Positions 32,984 to 41,566 are shown, counted from the first letter of the stretch. The stretch is 47,001 bases of DNA from Candidatus Kuenenbacteria bacterium (GCA_012797775.1 JAAZOM010000003.1:1-47001); one strand, 5' to 3'. Notes: generated by a model not told the origin, from the sequence alone. Program-made: numbers and translations.

Positions 32984-33442
32984 TTAATTCACCTGCGCAA
33001 ATAAGACCACGTAATTTTTACCATATGCTTTGGCGCATTTGGGGCAGGTGGTGTAGGAAAAATACAATTTTTTCATTTCCTTACCTTTGGCCTTCACATA
33101 TTCCGCCATCTCTTTAGCCCACTTACCGGCATTTTGGTATGGCCCTTCGAAAACCTTGGTTAAAAAAGTACCCGAAATTTTCGCCATCTTGGCGCCCGGT
33201 AATCCGCCGGCTGGCGGATTTACATCAATATAAATATCCGCGCCCCACAGCGATTTTTCATCAGCCAGCATCAGCTGGTAAGATACTCTGGCCTTGGCAT
33301 TTTCAATCAAGACCATATTGCGAATAATTTTTTGCCCCATATTCAGAGGCATATGCAAAAAACTCGTCACATGGTCTTTGACAAAAATCTTGTCCTGCCA
33401 GGTGATTTCTTTATCCTGCCACGACTCCGAGACCGACGACAA
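32984..33442 (-). CDS. CPKC-motif protein, copy 2 (lost N-terminal Cys pair)
   Basis: A 152-residue paralogue of the 30508-30993 protein, nearly identical over SWQDKEITWQDK, DEKSLWGADIYIDV, GTFLTKVFEGPY and TTCPKCAKAYGKNYVVLFA. Differences: the N-terminal CCEPFD segment is absent, and PPAGGLPG is inserted in the middle. No ATG is available; the start is taken as TTG at 33442 because AAGGAG lies 6 bp upstream. The frame next to this start would still encode a Cys-Cys pair, hinting at an old frameshift at the N-terminus. Confidence 0.72.
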   Translation of the reverse strand: MSSVSESWQDKEITWQDKIFVKDHVTSFLHMPLNMGQKIIRNMVLIENAKARVSYQLMLADEKSLWGADIYIDVNPPAGGLPGAKMAKISGTFLTKVFEGPYQNAGKWAKEMAEYVKAKGKEMKKLYFSYTTCPKCAKAYGKNYVVLFAQVN

Positions 33443-33481
33443 CAGCTGCTCCTTTTGGTATAAAATTATTTATTAATTATT

Positions 33482-33700
33482 TTATAATTTCTCAATCTCT
33501 TTCCAGTCCTTGTCCGGCAGATAGATAATAATGAGACCAATCGCGATACCCGCGATCGCCGTCCAGATATGACTGCCGCCAAAAAGCCACTTATCTACCT
33601 CATCCAAGGCATACCAGATGCCCCGCCAGATCAACACTATACCGATGATAATAGACAAATTTTTGGCCAGACGCGGCCAGTTGATTTTGTTTTGTGCCAT
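33482..33700 (-). CDS. small two-span membrane protein
   Basis: A 72-residue protein: a basic start MAQNKINWPRLAKNL, a helix (SIIIGIVLIWRGIWYALDE), a short loop WLFGGSHIWT, a second helix (AIAGIAIGLIIIYLP) and a charged end. The RGIWYALDEVDKWLFGG pattern is seen in short proteins of many bacteria without known role. It lies 39 bp upstream of the second CPKC-motif gene. Confidence 0.65.
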   Translation of the reverse strand: MAQNKINWPRLAKNLSIIIGIVLIWRGIWYALDEVDKWLFGGSHIWTAIAGIAIGLIIIYLPDKDWKEIEKL

Positions 33701-33704
33701 ATTT

Positions 33705-33878
33705 TTATTTATTAATTTTATTTTTTCTAATTTTAATCAACCCCACCATGCCTAAAACAAAAAATATCACCCCCAGAAGTTGCGCGCCCGGGCTGTCGTC
33801 GTAGCCGCCATAGATAAATATAAACACCCCAAACATCATGGCTAGGATATATAAAATTATTTTCAAATATTTATTCAT
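33705..33878 (-). CDS. small two-span membrane protein
   Basis: A 57-residue ORF on the minus strand, ATG at 33878 and TAA at 33705, located exactly between its neighbours (4 bp before the next ATG). Two hydrophobic helices (about 5-24 and 32-49) are separated by the polar loop YGGYDDSPGAQ, and the end is basic (KIRKNKINK). The YGGYDDSPG loop is conserved in similar small proteins. Function unknown. Confidence 0.68.
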   Translation of the reverse strand: MNKYLKIILYILAMMFGVFIFIYGGYDDSPGAQLLGVIFFVLGMVGLIKIRKNKINK

Positions 33879-33902
33879 AATATCATCTCCGGCTCAATTT
33901 AA

Positions 33903-34841
33903 CTACTGGGCATATTTGTCATAAAACTGCGGTACTTGGCATTGCACAAAACCCACACAGTCATTGGGTGTTTTAATATCCGTGGCATTGATACACTTGA
34001 CCATCTCTTTGGGCCAAGTGGGGCATTCTTCCATGCAAGTATTGTAGGCATCAGTCAAATCAGTAGCTGTCACATCCTCGGTATAGGCGGCGCAGTCTTT
34101 GTGTCTCTGACAAGCATCGCTACATTTATCAGAAATAATTTTTTTGACTGGCTCTGCTTCTTGGCACAAATCTCTCAAGGCTTGCAAAATATCTTTTATA
34201 TTTTGGGCATTGTCGTCCATTTGAAAAATATTTTCATTGGGATCAATGATATTGATTTCATTTATTTCCGGCAAAGGTGGTACATCAGAAGTCAGCTCGG
34301 GCACTTCCGAACCGGGGCGTCCTGGATTTATTTCCGGCATGTCTGGGATATATTCGATTGATTCTACGCCAATGTCTGGCAAAGGTGGAACATCGGAAGT
34401 CAATTCCGGTACTTGCGACCCTGGCACTTCTATATTTTCCGGGCTAATATCTGGCAATGGTGGCACGTCGGAACTTAATTCCGGCACTTCTGATCCGGGC
34501 CGACCCAGTGGATTGTCGCCACTTAATACTACAGGCTCTACATCTGGCAACTTGGGTACACTGTCCAGCCATTGTTTTTTACGCTCGGCCAAATCTGCCA
34601 ACTTTTTTTCTAAAGCATCTATTTTTTTATTAGTCTCTTTTTTATCGCCACAATTCATCCCAGCCGAGTTTTGCAACTCTTCGGCTTCAGCCAAGAGATC
34701 TTTATAATCAGTCACGATTTTTTCCGGCGTGTCCAATTCTTTTTGACCAGAATCAATCAAAGTGTTTTTCAAAAAAAAGCCAGCCGCGACCAAAACAACG
34801 ACCGCCACCGCGCCAATGATTATTTTTGGGATAGTGTTCAT
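33903..34841 (-). CDS. membrane-anchored protein with three PELTSDVPPLP repeats and Cys-rich end
   Basis: A 312-residue protein: an N-terminal membrane helix (about 5-24), a coiled-coil segment (NKKIDALEKKLADLAERKKQ), then three tandem units built on PGSEVPELSSDVPPLPDI (Pro-rich, acidic, about 115-205). The C-terminal domain has about nine cysteines (DKCSDACQRHKDCAAYT, YNTCMEEC, DCVGFVQC). The Pro repeats may form an extended stalk across the wall, with the disulfide-rich domain at the tip. No known family. Confidence 0.7.
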   Translation of the reverse strand: MNTIPKIIIGAVAVVVLVAAGFFLKNTLIDSGQKELDTPEKIVTDYKDLLAEAEELQNSAGMNCGDKKETNKKIDALEKKLADLAERKKQWLDSVPKLPDVEPVVLSGDNPLGRPGSEVPELSSDVPPLPDISPENIEVPGSQVPELTSDVPPLPDIGVESIEYIPDMPEINPGRPGSEVPELTSDVPPLPEINEINIIDPNENIFQMDDNAQNIKDILQALRDLCQEAEPVKKIISDKCSDACQRHKDCAAYTEDVTATDLTDAYNTCMEECPTWPKEMVKCINATDIKTPNDCVGFVQCQVPQFYDKYAQ

Positions 34842-34863
34842 GTGGTTGTGATTAATTATTATT

Positions 34864-35814
34864 TTATAAATTTTTCAATCTTTTGACACTCTCATTATAT
34901 TTCTTCAGCTCTTCTCGGACTTTATTCTCCATTTCCAAGTGTGAAATATCACCGGTGTTATTTAAAATTTCCTTATCATTTAAAATTAAAAAATCATCCA
35001 GTTTTTGAATCCAATCTTTCATATACATGACTCTCTGCTCCACACTTTGCAATTCAGCAAAAGATAAAAATTGTTCCACCAATAAATTCAATCTCTTTAA
35101 TTCCAATTCTTCTAAATAATTTTTGGCAATTTGGGCTTGCTCGCGCGTAATAACTTCCCCTTTCCAGTTGGTCAAACCCATATTTTCTTTTTGACTGTCC
35201 ACTCGGTGGGAAATTATTTCCGCCGCGGTGAGTCCGGTAATGGCAAAATGAAATTTATTCTGCACCGTGGCAAAAAACTTTTGGGCATAATCTGTTTTGA
35301 AATTGTAGTCGGCGCTCGTGGCAAAAACATCGCGGACTTTTTGATAGAAATTTGCTTCTGAAGTTCTGATTTTTCTAATTCTTTCTTCCCATTCTTCAAA
35401 ATATGTTTTGCGCACTCTGCCCTCGGCTAGTCGTTCGTCATCCATCACAAAACCTTTTACTATGTATTCTTTCAATTTTTGGGTGGCCCAAACGCGAAAT
35501 TGCGTGCCACGCAGAGAATTTATACGATAGCCAACGGAAATTATGGCGTCTAAATTATAATGTTTTACAAGGTAATTTTTACCGTCAGTGGCAGTTACCG
35601 AGTATTCCTCGGTAACTGAATTTTCGTTTAATTCAGCCTCTTTAAAAACATTTTTTAGGTGCAGACTGATATTATCCACAGAACAATCAAAAAGCTCAGC
35701 CATTTGCTTTTGCGAAAGCCAAACAGTCTCATTTTTTATTTGCACCTCAATTCTTGTCTCACCATCCGCTGTGCTATAAATAATGATCTGATTATTTTTA
35801 TCTTGTTCAAGCAT
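34864..35814 (-). CDS. RhuM family protein (virulence-associated, PF13310-like)
   Basis: A 316-residue protein with N-terminal IIYSTADGETRIEVQIKNET, VWLSQKQMAELFDCSVDNIS, and the hallmark YNLDAIISVGYRINSLRGTQ followed by FRVWATQKLKEYIVKGF. RhuM proteins occur in pathogenicity and defence islands and on mobile elements; the N-terminal part looks like a DNA-binding helix-turn-helix. Biochemical function is unknown. It sits 55 bp downstream of msrB at the end of the restriction-modification operon. Confidence 0.88.
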   Translation of the reverse strand: MLEQDKNNQIIIYSTADGETRIEVQIKNETVWLSQKQMAELFDCSVDNISLHLKNVFKEAELNENSVTEEYSVTATDGKNYLVKHYNLDAIISVGYRINSLRGTQFRVWATQKLKEYIVKGFVMDDERLAEGRVRKTYFEEWEERIRKIRTSEANFYQKVRDVFATSADYNFKTDYAQKFFATVQNKFHFAITGLTAAEIISHRVDSQKENMGLTNWKGEVITREQAQIAKNYLEELELKRLNLLVEQFLSFAELQSVEQRVMYMKDWIQKLDDFLILNDKEILNNTGDISHLEMENKVREELKKYNESVKRLKNL

Positions 35815-35869
35815 ATTTTTTAAAAATATTTCCAGCTTTTTATTTTTTCCTTGAGCCTAAAATTATTTT

Positions 35870-36232
35870 TTATTTGCCTTCAATAAATTTTAATGAAATG
35901 GAATTGACACAGTGACGGATGTTTTTGTCAGTCAAATGTTCGCCTTGAAATATGTGTCCCAAATGTCCGCCACAGCGAGCGCAGGTAATTTCGGTTCTGA
36001 TTCCATCAGCGTCCAGAGATCTTTTGACCGCGCCTTCTATTTCATCATCAAAACTCGGCCAACCACAAGTGCTTGCAAATTTGTCTTGGGAATTATAAAG
36101 CGGAGCATGGCACTGCCGACAAACATACACGCCGTGGGCGGTGTTGTTCACATACTCGCCCACAAAAGGTGCTTCAGTTCCCTTGTCAATTATCACCCGC
36201 TTTTCTTCGGGAGTTAGTTTGTTTAATTGCAT
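35870..36232 (-). CDS. msrB: peptide-methionine (R)-S-oxide reductase MsrB
   Basis: A 120-residue enzyme reducing methionine-R-sulfoxide in proteins. The two CxxC zinc pairs are present (Cys38/41 in CRQC, Cys84/87 in CARC), as is the core [12 protein letters not shown], and the catalytic Cys108 lies in [11 protein letters not shown] with a likely resolving Cys at 56. Length matches the stand-alone form. Its ATG lies only 4 bp after the stop of the AlwI-type endonuclease gene, so it is read as the last gene of that operon, an unusual partner for restriction-modification. Confidence 0.93.
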   Translation of the reverse strand: MQLNKLTPEEKRVIIDKGTEAPFVGEYVNNTAHGVYVCRQCHAPLYNSQDKFASTCGWPSFDDEIEGAVKRSLDADGIRTEITCARCGGHLGHIFQGEHLTDKNIRHCVNSISLKFIEGK

Positions 36233-36236
36233 AAAA

Positions 36237-37754
36237 TTATATAGTCACTTCATTTAAAGTGGTTTTCATCTCAAGACCATTAACCAATTTATCAATATTC
36301 AAAATCCTCACTTCCAAACCATCTTTTTTGATGAAATCAAAATAACGTTCGGTATCAATAAAAGATTTTGGCGAGATAAAGACGGAATATGATTTTGTAC
36401 CTCTTTTTACATATTCCTCAAGGTGGCGATGTATGGAAAACGACTCTCTAATATGTTGCTGTGTTCCCGTTAGCAAGGTTACTTCGACTAAAACCGTGTC
36501 TTTATCTTCCAAACATTCAATATCAGGACTTCCGCCAGAAGCGAAGCTCGTCGGCAATCCTTCGTCATCTGAAACAAAATTTGGTTTTACGATAACATTC
36601 GGTAATTTTTTAAGGATTGCCAAGGATGTCAAAAATTCCAAGCGCAATGGCTGTTCAATAACTTTCAAGATATCATCACTTGAAGATTTTTTCTGTGCCA
36701 AATTAAGCAGTTCGTTTTTAATAGATTCCCAAGCGTAATGATTAACCCATTTTTCCAATTCCGCTTTTGTGGTTTTTGCTGGGGCTTTAAATACTGAAAG
36801 TGTTGAAATTAAATCGTGATCAACTTGCCCGATGTATTTAAAAAATTCTTTTTCCGTTTTAAATTCCTTGTAGGAAATATAGTTTTTCAAAATATAATCT
36901 ACGGTCGCAGATTCCTTTGTATTTATATCTATAAAACGACCTCCGCCACGCAAAGAAAACAAGCCAGTCAAGCGCATTTTTCGTATAAAATCGTCAGGAT
37001 AATCGCCGAGAATTGAATTATCATCTCGCTTTGTTTCGTTTAATAATTTATAGCAAAGATCCAAAACTACTTCGTTACTGGGCGTGTAGCTGTGCTTTTT
37101 GCGTAGTTTCTTTATCTCTTTATATAAACCCTCGGCATTGTCATCCTGCCAGCATAGCAATAACGGTATTTCTGCTCTGGATATACCAGCTCCTTTGTAC
37201 GCAGGATCATCATTCAAAAGTTTTATGGTTTGTATGAGCAAAATAAGCGGAACATTTTTATTTAAAACACGGCGAAACGGATTTTGGCGTTGATATTTTG
37301 CAAAAGCATTGGCAAAAACCATTAACTCGTTTTCTGGTTTTTCCTTGTCCAATAACATTTTTCCGCTTTCGGAAAATTTTATTTCTTCATTTTGCCAATA
37401 CCAAACAAGGCCAAGTTCTTTGGCGATTTTAAACCAAGTATCAAATCTTGATGGCCATCCTTTTTCAAATCCTGCTTCTTTGTGGCTTTGTGGATTATCG
37501 GAAAATACTTTTTCGGTCTCTGTTTCAGTTAACTCAACCTCGTTTTTCCATTTATCTTTTATAGCCGAAGACACCTTCATTGGCTGATATAATCCTTTTT
37601 GAATTAAGGATTTGGCGACTTTATCTATAATTTCATTTGTTAAAATTTCGCCGTCATATTCCGCAAGTACGGTTAAAAAATCCTTCAATCGTTCAGGATT
37701 TCTCATTGTAGTTGTAAACAGTAATGGCTTGTATTCAGATTGTCGTTTATTCAT
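36237..37754 (-). CDS. AlwI-family type II restriction endonuclease
   Basis: A 505-residue protein starting with [20 protein letters not shown], the signature of the AlwI family (type IIS enzymes and nicking relatives such as BspD6I). An N-terminal recognition region is followed by a C-terminal nuclease domain with PDIE (410-413) and VLVEVT (421-426), a PD-(D/E)xK-like site. Family members bind short asymmetric sites (AlwI itself GGATC) and cut a few bases away; the site here cannot be read from sequence. It lies 4 bp downstream of a Dam-class methyltransferase, with msrB 4 bp further on. Confidence 0.88.
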   Translation of the reverse strand: MNKRQSEYKPLLFTTTMRNPERLKDFLTVLAEYDGEILTNEIIDKVAKSLIQKGLYQPMKVSSAIKDKWKNEVELTETETEKVFSDNPQSHKEAGFEKGWPSRFDTWFKIAKELGLVWYWQNEEIKFSESGKMLLDKEKPENELMVFANAFAKYQRQNPFRRVLNKNVPLILLIQTIKLLNDDPAYKGAGISRAEIPLLLCWQDDNAEGLYKEIKKLRKKHSYTPSNEVVLDLCYKLLNETKRDDNSILGDYPDDFIRKMRLTGLFSLRGGGRFIDINTKESATVDYILKNYISYKEFKTEKEFFKYIGQVDHDLISTLSVFKAPAKTTKAELEKWVNHYAWESIKNELLNLAQKKSSSDDILKVIEQPLRLEFLTSLAILKKLPNVIVKPNFVSDDEGLPTSFASGGSPDIECLEDKDTVLVEVTLLTGTQQHIRESFSIHRHLEEYVKRGTKSYSVFISPKSFIDTERYFDFIKKDGLEVRILNIDKLVNGLEMKTTLNEVTI

Positions 37755-37758
37755 AAAT

Positions 37759-38664
37759 TTAATAGTTAGTGATCAAAACTTCCTTAATTATCTTTTTGCC
37801 GTTGTTATGATAATTAATGTAGTTGCTTTCAATTTTGTGTACTTTATATTTTTTCATCCATTTCAGCAGTAGGTCGTTTTTACTTCCGTTATAGTGAGTA
37901 ACATTTGATAAGGCAAACTTAACCCCCTTTTTGTCTAAGTCATCAATTATTTTTAATAAATCGGCCTCTGATTTTTGATTCCATAATTTATTATATTCAC
38001 TTGCGGATATTAAATATGGAGGATCTAAATATATAAAATCATTTTTTGAATATTTTTTGTCCGAAAAAAACTTTTTAAAATCTTTTGAAGTTATAGATAT
38101 TTTTTTATCATGCACAAAATCAAAGTATCCGTTCAGGGCGTTAACCACATTTTTATTAAAATCAACATTACCAACAGGTAAATTAAATTTTCCTCCGCCA
38201 TTAAATCTTAACATTCTATTGAATCCGTAAATAAGCAGAATATACAAAATCAGAGGGTCATTTTTCTGATAATTATTTACGCACAATCTCAATTTATCGT
38301 ATCCGTCTTTATTAAATCTTGCGTAATAAGTTTTTTTAAATTCTTTTTTTAGCGAATCAGGGACAATATCCTTTTTATATGAATGCGAAAGTTTATATTT
38401 ATGGATTATTTTTTCAGCGTCCTTAAAAAACCCTTCTGGATTTTTTGCACTAGCGATTAAAAGCTTATGAATATTGATTAAGTGTTTGTCTATATCGTTA
38501 AGAAAATATTTTTTCGCTTCAATATTCAAAAATACTGTGCCTCCGCCGACAAAAGGTTCATAAAAATTATTTATTTCTTTGGGAAATAAATTTACCAATT
38601 GTTTCATCAGCTTGTATTTGTCCCCGACGTAAAACAAAGGGGATCTTCTTATTTTGGTTGTCAT
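37759..38664 (-). CDS. adenine-specific DNA methyltransferase, Dam class (D12)
   Basis: A 301-residue N6-adenine methyltransferase with SAM motif I YEPFVGGGTVF (35-45), Dam-type NGGGKFNLPVG (155-165), and catalytic motif IV YLDPPYLIS (212-220). The N-terminal RRSPLFYVGDKYKLMKQLV matches the Dam/DpnM group. It presumably protects host DNA from the neighbouring endonuclease; if that cuts at GGATC, a GATC methylase would cover both strands (inference). Its ATG overlaps the stop of the RadC fusion gene by 4 bp. The coding region looks A/T-richer than the core genes. Confidence 0.9.
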   Translation of the reverse strand: MTTKIRRSPLFYVGDKYKLMKQLVNLFPKEINNFYEPFVGGGTVFLNIEAKKYFLNDIDKHLINIHKLLIASAKNPEGFFKDAEKIIHKYKLSHSYKKDIVPDSLKKEFKKTYYARFNKDGYDKLRLCVNNYQKNDPLILYILLIYGFNRMLRFNGGGKFNLPVGNVDFNKNVVNALNGYFDFVHDKKISITSKDFKKFFSDKKYSKNDFIYLDPPYLISASEYNKLWNQKSEADLLKIIDDLDKKGVKFALSNVTHYNGSKNDLLLKWMKKYKVHKIESNYINYHNNGKKIIKEVLITNY

Positions 38665-40469
38665 ATTTTTGCCTTTGTTACGAAAAGATATTCTTTGTGA
38701 TTATTAAAATTAGTATTGCCTGCGTTGAAATGCCTATAATTTTTTTCAAAAACCTTTGTTGGGCCTTTTTTTTGTAAAATCTGTTCAATCTCTTGGAGTG
38801 TGATTTTATTTTTTGAGGAGTTGCTTTTTGAATCGTATGTATTGTTGTACGAAACGACTAAATATTTTGCGTCAAGGTCTCTCACGAGTTCTGCAAATTT
38901 ATCTTTAGCGCTGTTTCGACAATAATCGCTCATATTTTCCGGTTCTGGCTTTAGAGCAACACCAAAAAGTTTTGGTTTGTCCCATTTAGTCAAGGTTTCA
39001 AGTACATGATAAAATCTGCTGTATTGTCTTGAGTTGTATGGCGGGTCAATATAAACGACATCAGCATTTATTTTTTTAGCTAAAGCGTTCGTATCTTCTT
39101 GAAAAATTGATATTTCTTGCGTGTCTATTGGGTCAATCGGTTTCATGAAAAAACTATCATTGATAAATTCCTTTTTGAAATAAGCGTCAAAATGTCCAAC
39201 CGTGTTGGCGATTTTATCGGCGGTATAAAGCAAAGAAGCGATTAACATGTAATATTCTCGTTCAGTTAAATTATTTTTATTTTCTTCTATATTTTCGCGA
39301 ATAAAGCCGATAATTTTTGCTGAATTTTTGCTGAAAAATTTGCCACCAAAATTTTTGGAAAAATAGTTTTCCTCTAAATCATCGCCATAAATATTATTAT
39401 AGCTTTTGATGATGTTATCTATTTTATTTTTATCCCATTCCTCATTTCCGAAAAAAGCACGATATATTGCGTAGTTTGAATGTAAAAAATCATTTAATAA
39501 AACTTTTTCAAAGTGTTTGGTTGCAACAGCGGATACAACACCCGTTCCTGCAAAAATATCTGCAAATGAATTTCCGCTACATTCTTTGTTGATTATAGAA
39601 AAAATCCATTCAATTAACTTGTGTTTATTGCCAATATACCTGCGATTGTGTAGCTGGAGATGGTTTTCTCTTACTTGTGGAATGTAAAAATAATTTTCTT
39701 GGATTTTTTCGGCGGTTATCTCATAGGATGGTCTTTCAGTTTCAAACATAGTAAAAAGCGTGCCCTGTATTCCATCTGCGACATAATCAACACTTGCTTT
39801 TTGTTTATTTAATTTTTCGTAAAAGCTGTAATGGTCGTTTTGGGAAACGACAATAAAATCAATAACAGGTATTCCCATTATTTCGCCAGCCTGTACTATT
39901 TTTTCAATAATTTGGTTGTCTTTTTCGCTTGGTGAAGAATCGCCCGAAGGGTGATTGTGAACCAAAATAACGCTGGCGGCGTGTAATTCAGTTGCGGGAT
40001 AAAAAATTTCTCTCGGATGTAGCAATGCTTTGTCTAAAAGGCCGACGCTAACAATTTCTTTTTTTAACAAAGCATTTCGTGCGTTTAAATAAAGACAAAC
40101 TAAATGTTCTTTTTTCTTATCCCTTAAGTCGTAAGTAAGGGATAAAACATCTTGAGAATTTTTTATAACAATCTCGTTGGTTTTGTTTTCGTCGTAAAAT
40201 CTTTTTACTAATGAAATTGCGGAAGCAATTTGCAATGCTTTTGCTTGTCCGATTCCTGAAATTTCCAAAAGATCATCAACGGTTATATTCAAAAAGTTTT
40301 TACCGAATTTTTTGATAATATTCTCAGAAAGTTGTTTAACATTTTTACCTTTTATGCCACTACCCAAAAGAATTGCCAAAAGATCACTTTTTGAAAGTGC
40401 ATCAGCCCCTTTTTGTAAAAATCTTTCACGGGGTCTATCAGTTTTTGGAAGATCCTTTATTTTTGTCAT
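38661..40469 (-). CDS. RadC-DNA adenine methyltransferase fusion
   Basis: A 602-residue two-part protein. Residues 1-223 form a complete RadC: an HhH-type region (LLEISGIGQAKALQIASAIS, 67-86) and a JAB/MPN domain with KKEIVSVGLLDKALLHPRE and the metal motif HNHPSGDSSPSEKD (171-184). After a linker (IQGTLFTMFETERPS), residues 275-602 are a D12-type adenine methyltransferase: RRYIGNKHKLIEW, FADIFAGTGVVSA (302-314) and VVYIDPPYNSRQYSRFYHVL (471-490). RadC's role is unknown. Here it is joined to a modification enzyme within a restriction operon, 5 bp after the nuclease-like gene and overlapping the Dam-class gene. Confidence 0.9.
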   Translation of the reverse strand: MTKIKDLPKTDRPRERFLQKGADALSKSDLLAILLGSGIKGKNVKQLSENIIKKFGKNFLNITVDDLLEISGIGQAKALQIASAISLVKRFYDENKTNEIVIKNSQDVLSLTYDLRDKKKEHLVCLYLNARNALLKKEIVSVGLLDKALLHPREIFYPATELHAASVILVHNHPSGDSSPSEKDNQIIEKIVQAGEIMGIPVIDFIVVSQNDHYSFYEKLNKQKASVDYVADGIQGTLFTMFETERPSYEITAEKIQENYFYIPQVRENHLQLHNRRYIGNKHKLIEWIFSIINKECSGNSFADIFAGTGVVSAVATKHFEKVLLNDFLHSNYAIYRAFFGNEEWDKNKIDNIIKSYNNIYGDDLEENYFSKNFGGKFFSKNSAKIIGFIRENIEENKNNLTEREYYMLIASLLYTADKIANTVGHFDAYFKKEFINDSFFMKPIDPIDTQEISIFQEDTNALAKKINADVVYIDPPYNSRQYSRFYHVLETLTKWDKPKLFGVALKPEPENMSDYCRNSAKDKFAELVRDLDAKYLVVSYNNTYDSKSNSSKNKITLQEIEQILQKKGPTKVFEKNYRHFNAGNTNFNNHKEYLFVTKAKI

Positions 40470-40474
40470 GGATA

Positions 40475-41389
40475 TTATTTACTTAAATCATAACTTTTTT
40501 TGATAAGTGCAAAAACTGCTTCAATCTCGCTTTCTCTTTCAAATTTTATTTCATAATCTCCGTTACCCCAATGGCCAACATGTTTGGGCTTAGTTAAATC
40601 TCTGGCTAAATTTTGAGGATCATCAAGCTGTCCACTTCTTACATTAAGAAAAATCTTTAATTCATTTTTCATTAATACAACATCTGTAAAATTTGTTGAC
40701 GTCTTATAGGCAATATATTTTGCCTTTGCTTCTTCAGTAATATTTTCGTCCAATGACATTATTTTCTCTCGCAAAGCTTGGAATAGACGAGCGGTTTGTC
40801 TGTGAGTTCTCGCAAGATGATAATTTATAGAATATGTTTTTTGCAACTGTTTATTTTTTTCTTTCCCCTGTTTCGCTTTTTTGACTATGTTTGATGTGGA
40901 AATTCTAACTTTCTGATAATTTTCTGGTTCAACATATAAAATGTTTTCATCATAAATACGGTAACGTAAAAGTTCAATATTTATAGGTAATATGTCTGCT
41001 GTGTCAAGATCAAATTTATTATAACTTTCAGCAATACAGATAACGCGAGGAGAATCCCAATCAATATCAATATCTATTTTTTTGTTTTGACATAAAATTT
41101 CAAAATCAGCCTTATGGTCAAGTAGCCAACGCAGATACGAAAGTCCTTGATTGATAACATTATCGTTTTGGTTTTTCTTGTATTCAATTATGCAAGGTGA
41201 ACCATTTTTATCTATACCAAGTGTATCAATTCTTCCACCAAAACTTGTCGAGTATTCATGAGCAAGAAAAACAATATTTAAAATTTCGTCTAAGTTCGCC
41301 TCAAATAATTCTTGAAGTTTACGCTCCAAATCCAAATCCCGAGCAACTAATTTTTTAACTGTTGAATTATTGATTTTAAATAGTGCCAT
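40475..41389 (-). CDS. DUF91/DUF5655 nuclease-like protein
   Basis: A 304-residue protein. The N-terminal part resembles DUF91/NucS-type endonuclease domains of the PD-(D/E)xK fold: GGRIDTLGID (Asp55) and PCIIEYKK (Glu69, Lys71) give the D...ExK triad, followed by a helix INQGLSYLRWLLDHKADFEI. The C-terminal part fits DUF5655: SLDENITEEAKAKYIAYKTS, LKIFLNVRSGQLDDPQNLAR and HVGHWGNGDYEIKFE. It is probably a DNA-cleaving or DNA-binding protein. First gene of the RadC-methyltransferase operon, 5 bp from the next gene, preceded by A/T-rich sequence and an extended -10 near 41500. Confidence 0.85.
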   Translation of the reverse strand: MALFKINNSTVKKLVARDLDLERKLQELFEANLDEILNIVFLAHEYSTSFGGRIDTLGIDKNGSPCIIEYKKNQNDNVINQGLSYLRWLLDHKADFEILCQNKKIDIDIDWDSPRVICIAESYNKFDLDTADILPINIELLRYRIYDENILYVEPENYQKVRISTSNIVKKAKQGKEKNKQLQKTYSINYHLARTHRQTARLFQALREKIMSLDENITEEAKAKYIAYKTSTNFTDVVLMKNELKIFLNVRSGQLDDPQNLARDLTKPKHVGHWGNGDYEIKFERESEIEAVFALIKKSYDLSK

Positions 41390-41477
41390 ATTTTTTTATT
41401 AATTCTTCATATTTTCTTTATTTTGTCTATCCTCCAAAGGCGGACGGGCAGTTAAATTATCACCGCCGATGACGAAA

Positions 41478-41515
41478 TGATATTTATACTAAAATTATCT
41501 CACTTTATTATTTTC
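41478..41515 (-). promoter_or_regulatory. extended -10 promoter for the restriction-modification operon
   Basis: On the minus strand AAAGTGAGATAATTTTAGTA contains TGA-GATAAT. The same block, GTGGGATAATTTCAGTATAA, lies in front of the DUF2202 gene (43744-43775), and shorter versions precede the genes at 44224 and 46769. It points toward the operon start at 41389. Confidence 0.5.
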
Positions 41516-41566
41516 CATTATTACCCCCGCAATTCTCGAAGGGCATATTATTATTGAACCAACTTT

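Noticed and set aside
34237-34515. CRISPR-like regular repeats
   Set aside because: The periodic similarity is due to three imperfect protein-coding repeats (PELTSDVPPLP) in frame; no constant repeat with variable spacers is seen, and no cas gene is nearby.
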